Shown here: one piece after another, positions 50,039-58,515 of the stretch
Position numbering within the stretch: the stretch's first letter is position 1
Layout: each line of letters starts with the position of its first letter
Origin: Aeromonas caviae
GTDB lineage: Bacteria > Pseudomonadota > Gammaproteobacteria > Enterobacterales > Aeromonadaceae
NCBI RefSeq assembly: GCF_000819785.1
Contig: NZ_CDBK01000101.1
Location: 1 to 64,000 of the forward strand
Reading direction: 5' to 3'
Length of the DNA: 64,000 nucleotides
Notes under the pieces: generated by a model
Database searches by the model: none
Told to the model about the DNA's origin: nothing
What the model saw: the letters and a program-made list of their open reading frames with translations, nothing else
Position numbers and translations under genes: made by a program

Positions 50039-51508
50039 TCAGTCGAGGATCTTCAGCTCGTCCCAGATGGCATCGATCTTCTGCTTTACCGCCTCATCCT
50101 GGACGATGGGCTGACCCCACTCCCGGTTGCTCTCCCCCGGCCACTTGTTGGTGGCATCCAGCCCCATTTTGGAGCCGAGCCCGGAGACCGGCGAGGCGAA
50201 GTCCAGGTAGTCGATGGGGGTGTGCTCGATCAGGGTGGTGTCCCTGGCCGGATCCATCCGGGTGGTGATGGCCCAGATAACGTCCTTCCAGTCGCGGGCG
50301 TTGATGTCGTCATCGCAGACGATCACGAACTTGGTGTACATGAACTGGCGCAGGAAGGACCAGACCCCCAGCATCACCCGCTTGGCGTGGCCGGGGTAGC
50401 GCTTCTTGATGGTCACCACCGCCATCCGGTAGGAGCACCCCTCCGGCGGCAGGTAGAAATCCACTATCTCGGGGAACTGCTTCTGCAGCAGCGGCACGAA
50501 CACCTCGTTGAGCGCCACCCCGAGCACCGCCGGCTCATCGGGCGGACGGCCGGTGTAGGTGCTGTGGTAGATGGCATCCCGGCGCATCGTCATGTGGGTG
50601 ATGGTGAAGACCGGGAACTCGTCCACTTCGTTGTAGTAGCCGGTGTGATCGCCGTAAGGCCCTTCGGGGGCCATCTCCCCCGGCTCCAGATAGCCTTCCA
50701 GCACGATCTCGGCGCTGGCTGGCACTTCCAGATCGCAGCTCAGCGCCTTCACCACCTCGGTACGGCTGCCCCGCAGCAGACCGGCAAAGGCGTATTCGGA
50801 AAGGCTGTCCGGCACCGGCGTCACCGCGCCCAGGATGGTCGCCGGATCGGCGCCCAGCGCCACCGCCACCGGGAAGCGCTCGCCCGGGTGGGCCTCCTGC
50901 CACTCGCGAAAATCGATGGCGCCGCCCCGGTGATCCAGCCAGCGCATGATCAGCTTGTTCTTGCCGATCTTCTGCTGGCGATAGATGCCAAGGTTCTGCC
51001 GCTTCTTGTAGGGACCGCGGGTGATGGTCAGACCCCAGGTGACCAGGGGCGCCACATCCCCGGGCCAGCAGTGCTGGATGGGGATCTGATCCAGATCCAC
51101 CGCATCCCCTTCCTGCACCACCTGCTGACAGGGGGCCGAAGAGAGCCGCTTGGTCGGCATGTTGAGCACCTGCTTGAAGATGGGCAGCTTCTCCATCAGC
51201 TCCTTGAGCCCACGAGGCGGCTCCGGCTCTTTCAGATAGGAGAGCCAGGTCCCCACCTGGCGCAGGGCGCTGACGTTGGGCTGGCCCATGCCCATGGCAA
51301 CCCGGTCCGGCGTGCCGAACAGGTTGGTCAACACCGGCATGGTGTAGCCCTTGGGATTCTCAAACAGCAGGGCCGGCCCCCCCGCCCGCAGGGTGCGGTC
51401 GCTGATCTCGGTCATCTCCAGATAGGGGTCTATCTCGCGACTGATGCGCCTGAGCTGTCCGTTTTGTTCCAACTGCGCGATAAAATCACGCAAGTCCTTG
51501 TATTTCAT
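50039..51508 (-). CDS. ubiD: 3-octaprenyl-4-hydroxybenzoate carboxy-lyase UbiD
   Basis: UbiD removes the carboxyl group of 3-polyprenyl-4-hydroxybenzoate in ubiquinone synthesis and uses prenylated FMN made by UbiX. The 489-residue protein (497 in E. coli) starts [19 protein letters not shown] and contains [20 protein letters not shown] and [19 protein letters not shown] with the catalytic acids. It forms a unit with fre, and ubiK lies nearby, so this stretch is a quinone-related block. Confidence 0.95.
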   Translation of the reverse strand: MKYKDLRDFIAQLEQNGQLRRISREIDPYLEMTEISDRTLRAGGPALLFENPKGYTMPVLTNLFGTPDRVAMGMGQPNVSALRQVGTWLSYLKEPEPPRGLKELMEKLPIFKQVLNMPTKRLSSAPCQQVVQEGDAVDLDQIPIQHCWPGDVAPLVTWGLTITRGPYKKRQNLGIYRQQKIGKNKLIMRWLDHRGGAIDFREWQEAHPGERFPVAVALGADPATILGAVTPVPDSLSEYAFAGLLRGSRTEVVKALSCDLEVPASAEIVLEGYLEPGEMAPEGPYGDHTGYYNEVDEFPVFTITHMTMRRDAIYHSTYTGRPPDEPAVLGVALNEVFVPLLQKQFPEIVDFYLPPEGCSYRMAVVTIKKRYPGHAKRVMLGVWSFLRQFMYTKFVIVCDDDINARDWKDVIWAITTRMDPARDTTLIEHTPIDYLDFASPVSGLGSKMGLDATNKWPGESNREWGQPIVQDEAVKQKIDAIWDELKILD

Positions 51509-51541
51509 GCAAGTACCCTAGCGGGATCAGGTGGTCCCGCA

Positions 51542-52549
51542 TTATAACCCTGGCGGCGTATCCGGTGTACCCGTATCGGACCTCATGACGGACGAGGCGT
51601 GTCGCCGCTCCTGAAGCGTCAGCCGGTTTGCCAATTGACCCAGGAGTCTGGGCTCGTCCATCTGCAACAACAGGCCGGCCACCAGCCCGCCATACTGGTG
51701 CTTGCCGAGTTCGGCCAGGAGGAACTGCTGGGCCCCGTCCGGCAAGGGGGAGAGGCGGCTGAGCTGGTGCAGGGCGGGGACCATCAGGCGGCTGTTCTGG
51801 CTGGCGGCGATCAGCAGATCGCTCGCCTCCTGACCTGCATAAAAGCGGGAAATAGTGTGCAGTGCAGTCAGGCTATCGTGATCCACTGGCTGACGCCACA
51901 GCTTGAGGTAGAGTGCCGTCTCCCCGGTCTGTTCGATGAAGTGCAGCAGCAACTGGTTGTCCGGCAAGAAGAGATTGAGGGCGGCAAGCCGCTGCGCCTC
52001 CCGGCGCAGCACGGATACCGGCTGCCGATCGAGCACCGCCAGCAGGGCCTGCTGCTGCTGTGCCAGCTCGGGATTGCGGCTGTAGTAGACCTGTTTGAAG
52101 TCGAAGCGATCCTGCTCCAGCAACTGGCGATAGTTGTCCTGCCAGGCCAGCTGCTGCCAGTGGCTCAGCACCAGCCGGGCCTCGGCGGGGAAGTCGTAGG
52201 CGGGTAGCTGCACCAGGAAACCGTCCACCTTCCCTTCCACCAGCCATTGTGGCGCCTTGGCCGCTTGTGCCCGCACCCAGGCCAGCAGCGCCGGGCTCGG
52301 TGCGCCCGATGACTTGAGCTCCCCCAGCAACTGGAACAACAGGAACTCCCGCTGCCCCACCGACAGGGTCTCGAGCAACGAGTCGATGGCATCAAACTGC
52401 CCGAGCGCCATGCGGCCGTCCAGGTACGCCCGATGCCCCTCCAGTCCCTCGTCCGCCACCAGGGGAGCCTGCAATTGCGGCGGGGAGTCGGCATGCACCG
52501 GGGCCGCCAGCCACAACCAACCCATCCATATGAACAACACCAGCTTCAT
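51542..52549 (-). CDS. Exported protein of unknown function
   Basis: The 335-residue product has a signal peptide (MKLVLFIWMGWLWLAAPVHA) and a Leu- and Gln-rich, mostly helical mature part without known motifs. Phrases such as YLDGRMALGQFDAIDSLLET and LVAGLLLQMDEPRLLGQLANR suggest helical repeats (HEAT/TPR-like). AAGGAAAGGG precedes the ATG at 52549. It lies between rho and ubiD on the same strand; rho has its own terminator, so it is probably transcribed alone. I do not recognise the family. Confidence 0.75.
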   Translation of the reverse strand: MKLVLFIWMGWLWLAAPVHADSPPQLQAPLVADEGLEGHRAYLDGRMALGQFDAIDSLLETLSVGQREFLLFQLLGELKSSGAPSPALLAWVRAQAAKAPQWLVEGKVDGFLVQLPAYDFPAEARLVLSHWQQLAWQDNYRQLLEQDRFDFKQVYYSRNPELAQQQQALLAVLDRQPVSVLRREAQRLAALNLFLPDNQLLLHFIEQTGETALYLKLWRQPVDHDSLTALHTISRFYAGQEASDLLIAASQNSRLMVPALHQLSRLSPLPDGAQQFLLAELGKHQYGGLVAGLLLQMDEPRLLGQLANRLTLQERRHASSVMRSDTGTPDTPPGL

Positions 52550-52610
52550 GACGTCCCTTTCCTTGTGACATCGAGGCTTCATACTACTAAGCCAGCCGTG
52601 AAATAGATAA

Positions 52611-52639
52611 ACAAAAACCGCGACCTGGGCCGCGGTTTT
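52611..52639 (-). terminator. Terminator after rho
   Basis: The stem AAAACCGCG (52614-52622) / CGCGGTTTT (52631-52639) gives a T-rich tail (TTTTTGTTTATC) on the minus strand, 16 bp beyond the rho stop. Confidence 0.88.
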
Positions 52640-52655
52640 GTCATTGAAGAGACTG

Positions 52656-53921
52656 TTACTTCTGTTGACGCTTCATGGAGTCGAAGAACTCGTCGTTGGT
52701 CTTGGTCGCAGCCAGCTTGTCGATGAGGAACTCGATGCTGTCGATCTCGCCCATGGGGTGAATGATCTTGCGCAGGATCCACATCTTCTGCAGCTCGTCC
52801 GGGGCGGTCAGCAGCTCTTCCTTGCGGGTGCCGGAGCGGGTGATGTCGATGGCCGGGTAGACGCGCTTCTCGGCAATCTTGCGCGAGAGGTGCAGTTCCA
52901 TGTTGCCGGTACCCTTGAACTCTTCGTAGATGACTTCATCCATCTTGGAGCCGGTATCGATCAGCGCGGTGGCGATGATGGTCAGGCTGCCGCCCTCTTC
53001 GACGTTGCGCGCCGCACCGAAGAAACGCTTCGGACGGTGCAGGGCGTTGGCGTCCACACCACCGGTCAGCACCTTGCCGGAAGACGGGATGACGGTGTTG
53101 TAGGCGCGGGCCAGACGGGTGATGGAGTCCAGCAGGATCACCACGTCCTTCTTGTGCTCGACCAGACGCTTGGCCTTCTCGATCACCATTTCGGCGACCT
53201 GGACGTGACGGGAGGCCGGCTCGTCGAAGGTGGAGGCGATGACTTCGCCCTTCACCATGCGCTGCATCTCGGTCACTTCTTCCGGACGCTCGTCAATCAG
53301 CAGCACGATCAGCTCACAATCCGGGTGGTTGTAGGCGATGCTCTGGGCGATGTTCTGCAGCAGCATGGTCTTACCGGCCTTGGGCGGTGCAACGATGAGA
53401 CCGCGCTGGCCCTTGCCGATCGGGGATGCCAGATCCAGTACACGGGCGGTGATGTCTTCGGTGGAACCGTTGCCACGCTCCATGCGCAGACGCTCGTTGG
53501 CGTGCAGGGGAGTGAGGTTTTCAAACAGGATCTTGTTGCGGGAGTTTTCCGGACGGTCGTAGTTGACGTCGTTGACCTTGAGCAGGGCGAAATAGCGCTC
53601 GCCCTCTTTCGGCGGCCGGATCTTGCCGGAAATAGTATCGCCGGTACGCAGGTTGAAGCGGCGGATCTGGCTCGGGGAGACATAGATGTCATCCGGACCA
53701 GCGAGATAAGAGCCGTCTGCACTGCGCAGGAAACCGAAACCGTCGGTCAGGATTTCCAGCACACCGTCGCCAAAGATATCCTCGCCGCCCTTGGCGTGCG
53801 CCTTGAGGATTGCAAAGATAATGTCTTTCTTGTGCGCCCGAGCCAGATTTTCCAACCCCATGGATTCGCCAAGCTGGACCAGCTCGGACACAGGAGTGTT
53901 CTTAAGTTCAGTCAGATTCAT
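52656..53921 (-). CDS. rho: Transcription termination factor Rho
   Basis: Rho is the hexameric RNA helicase that ends transcription at C-rich rut sites. The 421 residues compare with 419 in E. coli. The N-terminal start [20 protein letters not shown], the RNA-binding cold-shock-like domain ([20 protein letters not shown]), Walker [12 protein letters not shown], Walker [17 protein letters not shown] and the Q/R-loop region are intact. A 207-bp leader lies upstream, as in E. coli where rho is autoregulated. The window also carries the Rho-controlled tnaC-tnaA leader and the Rho inhibitor rof. Confidence 0.97.
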   Translation of the reverse strand: MNLTELKNTPVSELVQLGESMGLENLARAHKKDIIFAILKAHAKGGEDIFGDGVLEILTDGFGFLRSADGSYLAGPDDIYVSPSQIRRFNLRTGDTISGKIRPPKEGERYFALLKVNDVNYDRPENSRNKILFENLTPLHANERLRMERGNGSTEDITARVLDLASPIGKGQRGLIVAPPKAGKTMLLQNIAQSIAYNHPDCELIVLLIDERPEEVTEMQRMVKGEVIASTFDEPASRHVQVAEMVIEKAKRLVEHKKDVVILLDSITRLARAYNTVIPSSGKVLTGGVDANALHRPKRFFGAARNVEEGGSLTIIATALIDTGSKMDEVIYEEFKGTGNMELHLSRKIAEKRVYPAIDITRSGTRKEELLTAPDELQKMWILRKIIHPMGEIDSIEFLIDKLAATKTNDEFFDSMKRQQK

Positions 53922-54091
53922 AGTGGTGAAAGTCTGTAAGCAAGGATTGAAATGAGGAGACAGTCTGCTGGATTGATGCTGATCGGATTTGACTTGCCAG
54001 GCTGGTAGTTAAGCAAAGAGTCAGGCAAAAAGGTTAGCAAACGAGCGATAAACTAGCACCAATCAGGGTGAGCGTCTAGGTGATAAAACAC

Positions 54092-54120
54092 AAGGAGCGC
54101 ATTATTGCAATGCGCTCCTT
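54092..54120 (-). terminator. Terminator after trxA
   Basis: The stem AAGGAGCGCATT (54092-54103) / AATGCGCTCCTT (54109-54120) has an ATTGC loop. On the minus strand GTGTTTTATC follows. It ends trxA and separates it from rho. Confidence 0.88.
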
Positions 54121-54128
54121 CTTGATTA

Positions 54129-54455
54129 TTACAGGTTGCCGTCCAGGAACTCTTTCAGTTGGGTCTTGGACAGGGCGCCGACCTTGGTCGCTGCCACTTC
54201 ACCATTCTTGAACAGCAGCAGGGTCGGGATACCACGAATGCCGTACTTGGGCGGAGTGTCGGCGTTATGATCGATGTTCAATTTCGCCACGGTCACGCGA
54301 CCTTCATATTCCTGAGCAACTTCGTTCAGGATCGGGGCAATCATCTTGCACGGTCCACACCATTCGGCCCAGAAATCGACCAGAACAGGGCTGTCGGCGT
54401 TGATTACATCGGCCTCGAAGCTGGCATCGCTCAGCTGAACAATCTTGTCACTCAT
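54129..54455 (-). CDS. trxA: Thioredoxin 1
   Basis: TrxA is the general cytoplasmic protein disulfide reductase. The 108-residue product has the active site [14 protein letters not shown], the cis-proline [10 protein letters not shown] and the C-terminal helix LKEFLDGNL. The ATG at 54455 is taken with GGAG upstream; an in-frame TTG two codons earlier is unlikely. It is divergent from rhlB, as in E. coli. Confidence 0.97.
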   Translation of the reverse strand: MSDKIVQLSDASFEADVINADSPVLVDFWAEWCGPCKMIAPILNEVAQEYEGRVTVAKLNIDHNADTPPKYGIRGIPTLLLFKNGEVAATKVGALSKTQLKEFLDGNL

Positions 54456-54568
54456 CTCCAACTCCAGTCAGTAATTAAGGCTTTATTGATGGTTCAACAA
54501 AGGCAATAGTTGCCCTATTTGAAATGATCCTGTTTATTATTGCAAGCCTAACCTGATAACCTACCGCC

Positions 54569-55858
54569 ATGAGCAAAACACATCTAACGACCGAAAAATT
54601 CGCCCAAATGGGCCTCGAACCCGAAGTTCTGGCTGGTCTGGAATCAAAGGGATTTCACTATTGTACGCCCATCCAGGCACTCTCCCTGCCCCTGCTGGTT
54701 GAAGGTCATGACCTCGCCGGTCAGGCCCAAACGGGGACCGGCAAAACCCTGGCTTTCCTGGCGGCGACATTCAACTATTTGCTGACCCATCCGCTGACCA
54801 GGCCGCGCCTCGTCAACCAGCCCCGCGCCATTATCATGGCCCCGACCCGGGAGCTGGCCGTCCAGATCTATAACGATGCAGAGAGCATGTCCGCCTCCAC
54901 CGGCCTCAAGCTCGGTCTCGCCTATGGTGGCGAAGGCTACGACAAGCAACTGGCCGTGCTGGAACAGGGCGTCGACATCCTTATCGGCACCACGGGTCGC
55001 ATCATCGACTACTTCAAGTCCAAGGTCATCGATCTCGGCAACATCCAGGTCGTGGTTCTGGACGAAGCGGATCGCATGTTCGATCTGGGCTTCATCAAGG
55101 ACATCCGTTTCCTGTTCCGCCGCATGCCCCCCGCCACCGAGCGTCTGAGCATGCTGTTCTCCGCCACCCTCTCCCTGCGGGTGCAGGAGCTGGCCTATGA
55201 ACACATGAACCACCCGGAACATGTGCAGGTCGAACCGGAACAGATGACCGGCGTGCGGATCAAGGAGGAGCTCTTCTACCCCTCCAACGAAGACAAGATG
55301 TTGCTGCTGCTCTCCCTGATGGAAGAGGAGTGGCCCGAGAAAGCCATCGTCTTCGCCAACACCAAGCACGTCTGTGAAGACGTTCACGCCTGGCTGGAGA
55401 ACGACGGCCACCGCGTCGGCCTGCTGACCGGCGACGTGCCGCAGAAGAAGCGGATGAAGATCCTGGAAGAGTTCACCAAGGGTACCCTGGATATCCTGGT
55501 CGCCACCGACGTGGCCGCCCGTGGTCTGCACATCCCCGACGTGACCCACGTCTTCAACTACGACCTGCCCGACGATGCCGAAGACTATGTCCACCGCATC
55601 GGTCGTACCGGCCGCGCCGGCAGAAGCGGTCACTCCATCAGCCTGGCCTGTGAAGACTATGCCTTCAACCTGCCGGCCATCGAGGAGTACATCCACCACC
55701 CCATCCCGGTCAGCAAGTATGACCGCGAGGCGCTGCTGGATGACGTCACCGCGCCAAAACGGGTGTTCCGCAACCGCCAGCCGGTGAACCGCAACATGCG
55801 GGATCGCCAGGGCGGTGGCAACAGCAACAACCGTCGTCGTCCCCCCCGCAAGAACTGA
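54569..55858 (+). CDS. rhlB: ATP-dependent RNA helicase RhlB
   Basis: RhlB is the DEAD-box helicase of the RNase E degradosome. The 429 residues (421 in E. coli) include the Q motif ([16 protein letters not shown]), motif I QTGTGKT, motif [13 protein letters not shown], motif III FSATL and motif [15 protein letters not shown]. The tail ([18 protein letters not shown]) is basic and disordered. gppA starts 13 bp after its stop. Confidence 0.96.
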   Translation: MSKTHLTTEKFAQMGLEPEVLAGLESKGFHYCTPIQALSLPLLVEGHDLAGQAQTGTGKTLAFLAATFNYLLTHPLTRPRLVNQPRAIIMAPTRELAVQIYNDAESMSASTGLKLGLAYGGEGYDKQLAVLEQGVDILIGTTGRIIDYFKSKVIDLGNIQVVVLDEADRMFDLGFIKDIRFLFRRMPPATERLSMLFSATLSLRVQELAYEHMNHPEHVQVEPEQMTGVRIKEELFYPSNEDKMLLLLSLMEEEWPEKAIVFANTKHVCEDVHAWLENDGHRVGLLTGDVPQKKRMKILEEFTKGTLDILVATDVAARGLHIPDVTHVFNYDLPDDAEDYVHRIGRTGRAGRSGHSISLACEDYAFNLPAIEEYIHHPIPVSKYDREALLDDVTAPKRVFRNRQPVNRNMRDRQGGGNSNNRRRPPRKN

Positions 55859-55871
55859 GGGATCGGCCAAG

Positions 55872-57362
55872 TTGCACAACTCGCCTCTCTATGCCGCCAT
55901 CGACCTCGGCTCCAACAGCTTTCACATGCTGGTGGTGCGCGAGGTCGCCGGTGCCCTGCGCACCGTCACCAAGGTCAAGCGCAAGGTACGCCTCGCCGCG
56001 GGCCTCGATGCCGATTTTCGCCTCAACCGTGCCGCCATGGAGCGGGGCTGGGATTGTCTGCGCCTCTTCTCCGAGCAGTTGCAGGACATCCCGTCCGACA
56101 ACATCCGGGTAGTGGGCACCGCCACCCTGCGCCTGGCCACCAACGTCGACGAATTCATCAGCGAAGCGGAACGGGTGCTCAACCACAGCATCGAGATCAT
56201 TTCGGGCGAGGAAGAAGCCAAGACCATCTATGAAGGAGTCTCCTGGACGTCGGCAGGGGAAGGCAATCGGCTGGTGATCGACATCGGCGGCGCCAGCACC
56301 GAGCTGGTGATCGGCGAGCAGAGCGAAGCCAAGCTGCTCAACAGCCTGCACATGGGCTGCGTCACCTGGCTCAACAACCACTTCGGTGATGGCGAGCTCT
56401 CCGAGGCGCGCTTCAACCAGGCCATTGCCGCCGCCAAGGCGGTACTGGAGAAAGTGGCTGCGGACTACCGTGTCCTCGGCTGGCGCACCTGCGTCGGCGC
56501 CTCCGGCACCGTCCAGGCGCTGCAGGAGATCATGCTGGCCCAGGGCAAGAGCGAGCGGGTCACCCTGCCCAAGTTGCAAGAGCTGATGGGTCAGGCCATC
56601 GCCTGCGGCAGACTCGATAAGTTGCAGCTCGAAGGGCTGGCGGCCGAACGGCTGACCGTGTTCCCCTCCGGTCTCGCCATCCTGATCGCCATCTTCGAGA
56701 CCCTCGACATCGAGAGCATGACCCTGGCGGGCGGTGCACTGCGTGAAGGGCTCATCTACGGCCTGCTCGGCAACAATCACGACTGTGATGCCCGGGATCG
56801 CACCGCCGACAGCCTGATCAGCCGCTACCAGCTCGACAAGGAGCACGCCGAGCGGGTCCGCGACACCGCCATCGAAGCGTTCACCCAGTTGCAGCCGGCC
56901 TGGCGCCTCTCCAAGCGCTACGGTCGCCCGATCCTGCGCTACGCAGCCCTGCTGCACGAAATCGGTCTGTGCATCGAGTACAAGAAGGCGCCGCAGCACG
57001 CCGCCTACATCATCGACAACATCGACATGCCGGGCTTCACCCCCGCGCAGAAGAAGCTGCTGTCGGCCCTGCTGTTCAACCAGCGGGATGAATTCAAGCT
57101 GGAGCCGCTGGAGAAACAGGGCGCCGTCACCGGTCGCCAGGCGATCCGGTTGGCCCGCATCCTGCGCATCTCCCTCATCCTCTGCATGCGCCGGACCCAG
57201 GGCACTGTGCCCAGGTTCATGCTGCAAGCCGATGAAGATGCCCTGACCCTGACCCTGCCCAAGGGCTGGCTGGACGAGCACTACCTGCGCGCCAGCGAGC
57301 TGCGCCTCGAGGTGGAGCGCCAGCAGAAGATGGGCTGGTCCACCCGGCTGCTGGAAGCCTGA
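55872..57362 (+). CDS. gppA: Guanosine-5'-triphosphate,3'-diphosphate pyrophosphatase
   Basis: GppA removes a phosphate from pppGpp to give ppGpp and can act as an exopolyphosphatase. The product is 496 residues with a TTG start (494 in E. coli). It has the Ppx/GppA ATPase-fold motifs YAAIDLGSNSFHMLVV, ISGEEEAKTIYEG, VIDIGGASTELVIG and LAGGALREGL, and a C-terminal HD-like domain. TTG at 55872 with GAGGGA upstream is preferred; an ATG inside rhlB would add 19 unrelated residues. Confidence 0.93.
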   Translation: MHNSPLYAAIDLGSNSFHMLVVREVAGALRTVTKVKRKVRLAAGLDADFRLNRAAMERGWDCLRLFSEQLQDIPSDNIRVVGTATLRLATNVDEFISEAERVLNHSIEIISGEEEAKTIYEGVSWTSAGEGNRLVIDIGGASTELVIGEQSEAKLLNSLHMGCVTWLNNHFGDGELSEARFNQAIAAAKAVLEKVAADYRVLGWRTCVGASGTVQALQEIMLAQGKSERVTLPKLQELMGQAIACGRLDKLQLEGLAAERLTVFPSGLAILIAIFETLDIESMTLAGGALREGLIYGLLGNNHDCDARDRTADSLISRYQLDKEHAERVRDTAIEAFTQLQPAWRLSKRYGRPILRYAALLHEIGLCIEYKKAPQHAAYIIDNIDMPGFTPAQKKLLSALLFNQRDEFKLEPLEKQGAVTGRQAIRLARILRISLILCMRRTQGTVPRFMLQADEDALTLTLPKGWLDEHYLRASELRLEVERQQKMGWSTRLLEA

Positions 57363-57374
57363 GGCGCACACCCC

Positions 57375-57635
57375 ATGGCCGATTACCAACCCGTCAGCTG
57401 TGACCTGTACGACTGGCTGGAGATCGCCGCCAGCTGGCAGCTGCCCGTCACGATCACCGACCGGGATGGACGAACCTGGGCGGACAGGATCCGCACCATA
57501 GAAGCCAGCGACGGAGTGGAATATCTGCTGCTGGAGCGCGCTGAGCGCCTCAGCCTGGCGGACCTGGCGACCCTGGAACTCGTCTGGCAAGGGGAAGAAA
57601 AGCGGATCCACTTCGCCCCACCCCGCAGCCAATGA
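57375..57635 (+). CDS. rof: Rho-binding antiterminator Rof (YaeO)
   Basis: Rof binds Rho and inhibits termination. The 86-residue product matches the family: YQPVSCDLYDWLEIAASWQL at the start, EYLLLERAERLSLADLATLEL in the middle. It begins 12 bp after gppA and ends at a strong terminator, so it is the last gene of rhlB-gppA-rof. In E. coli rof is not at this locus. Here it is 3.5 kb from rho on the opposite strand. Confidence 0.88.
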   Translation: MADYQPVSCDLYDWLEIAASWQLPVTITDRDGRTWADRIRTIEASDGVEYLLLERAERLSLADLATLELVWQGEEKRIHFAPPRSQ

Positions 57636-57640
57636 ATAGC

Positions 57641-57672
57641 AAGAGGGCCAACCTGATCAGGTTGGCCCTCTT
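57641..57672. terminator. Bidirectional terminator after rof
   Basis: The 16-bp perfect palindrome AAGAGGGCCAACCTGA / TCAGGTTGGCCCTCTT serves rof and the convergent rsmJ. Confidence 0.9.
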
Positions 57673-57705
57673 CGTTTGACGCTCAGACTCCCTGCCAGTC
57701 GCCAC

Positions 57706-58464
57706 TCAACTCGCCAGCGCCGCCATCACGTAGACGTCGAAGCGGTTGCTCTTGGTCTCGATGGCCATGCTGGGCTTGTGCTCGTTGAGCCAGCCCGCAT
57801 AGTCGGGCCGCTTCACCACCACCCGCTTGTCAGCCATCCTGAGCGCCGCCGGCAGCAGAGCATCCGCGTCGAGATCCGCCCCCACCAGGGACTGGAACAC
57901 CCGCATCTCTTTTTTCACCAGCGCCGACTTCTGCTTGTGGGGGAACATGGGGTCCAGGTAGATGACCTCCGGCCGCTCGGTCAGCGCCAGCAGGGTTTCC
58001 ACCGCCGGGCCTTGCAGCAGTTGCATCCGCTCGCGCACCCAGGGGCCTATCTCGGGATCCTGCCCCGCCCGGGTCAGACCGTCCTGGAGCAGGGCCGCCA
58101 CCACGGGGCTGCGTTCGATCAGGGTCACCTTGCAGCCGAGGGAGGCTAGCACGAAGGCATCGCGCCCGAGCCCGGCGGTGGCATCCACCACGGTCGGCAT
58201 GGCTCCCGACTTCAATCCTACTGCCTTGGCGATGGACTGGCCGCGCCCGCCACCGAACTTGCGCCTATGGGCCACCGCCCCTTCCACGAAGTCCACATAG
58301 ACGGCTCCCAGCTTGGGTTCGTCCAGCTTGCGCAACTCCAACCGCGATTCGGTCAGCACCAGGGCGAAGGGAGCGGGAAACGCCACGTCGGCAAGGCGCT
58401 GGCGCAGGGCGTCGAGCTCGCCATCGCGGGCGGGCACTTCACTGAAAACCTGAATATGGGGCAT
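57706..58464 (-). CDS. rsmJ: 16S rRNA (guanine1516-N2)-methyltransferase RsmJ
   Basis: RsmJ methylates G1516 of 16S rRNA with SAM. The 252-residue product has the family's [20 protein letters not shown], the SAM loop [19 protein letters not shown] and the catalytic-type [15 protein letters not shown]. In E. coli it follows prlC (opdA). Here a large GGDEF-EAL gene lies between the two. It is 51 bp downstream of that gene on the same strand. Confidence 0.94.
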   Translation of the reverse strand: MPHIQVFSEVPARDGELDALRQRLADVAFPAPFALVLTESRLELRKLDEPKLGAVYVDFVEGAVAHRRKFGGGRGQSIAKAVGLKSGAMPTVVDATAGLGRDAFVLASLGCKVTLIERSPVVAALLQDGLTRAGQDPEIGPWVRERMQLLQGPAVETLLALTERPEVIYLDPMFPHKQKSALVKKEMRVFQSLVGADLDADALLPAALRMADKRVVVKRPDYAGWLNEHKPSMAIETKSNRFDVYVMAALAS

Positions 58465-58515
58465 AACATGGACTCATCACGGCGCAGAAGCCGGCATGAT
58501 AGCAGAAGCGGGGGG

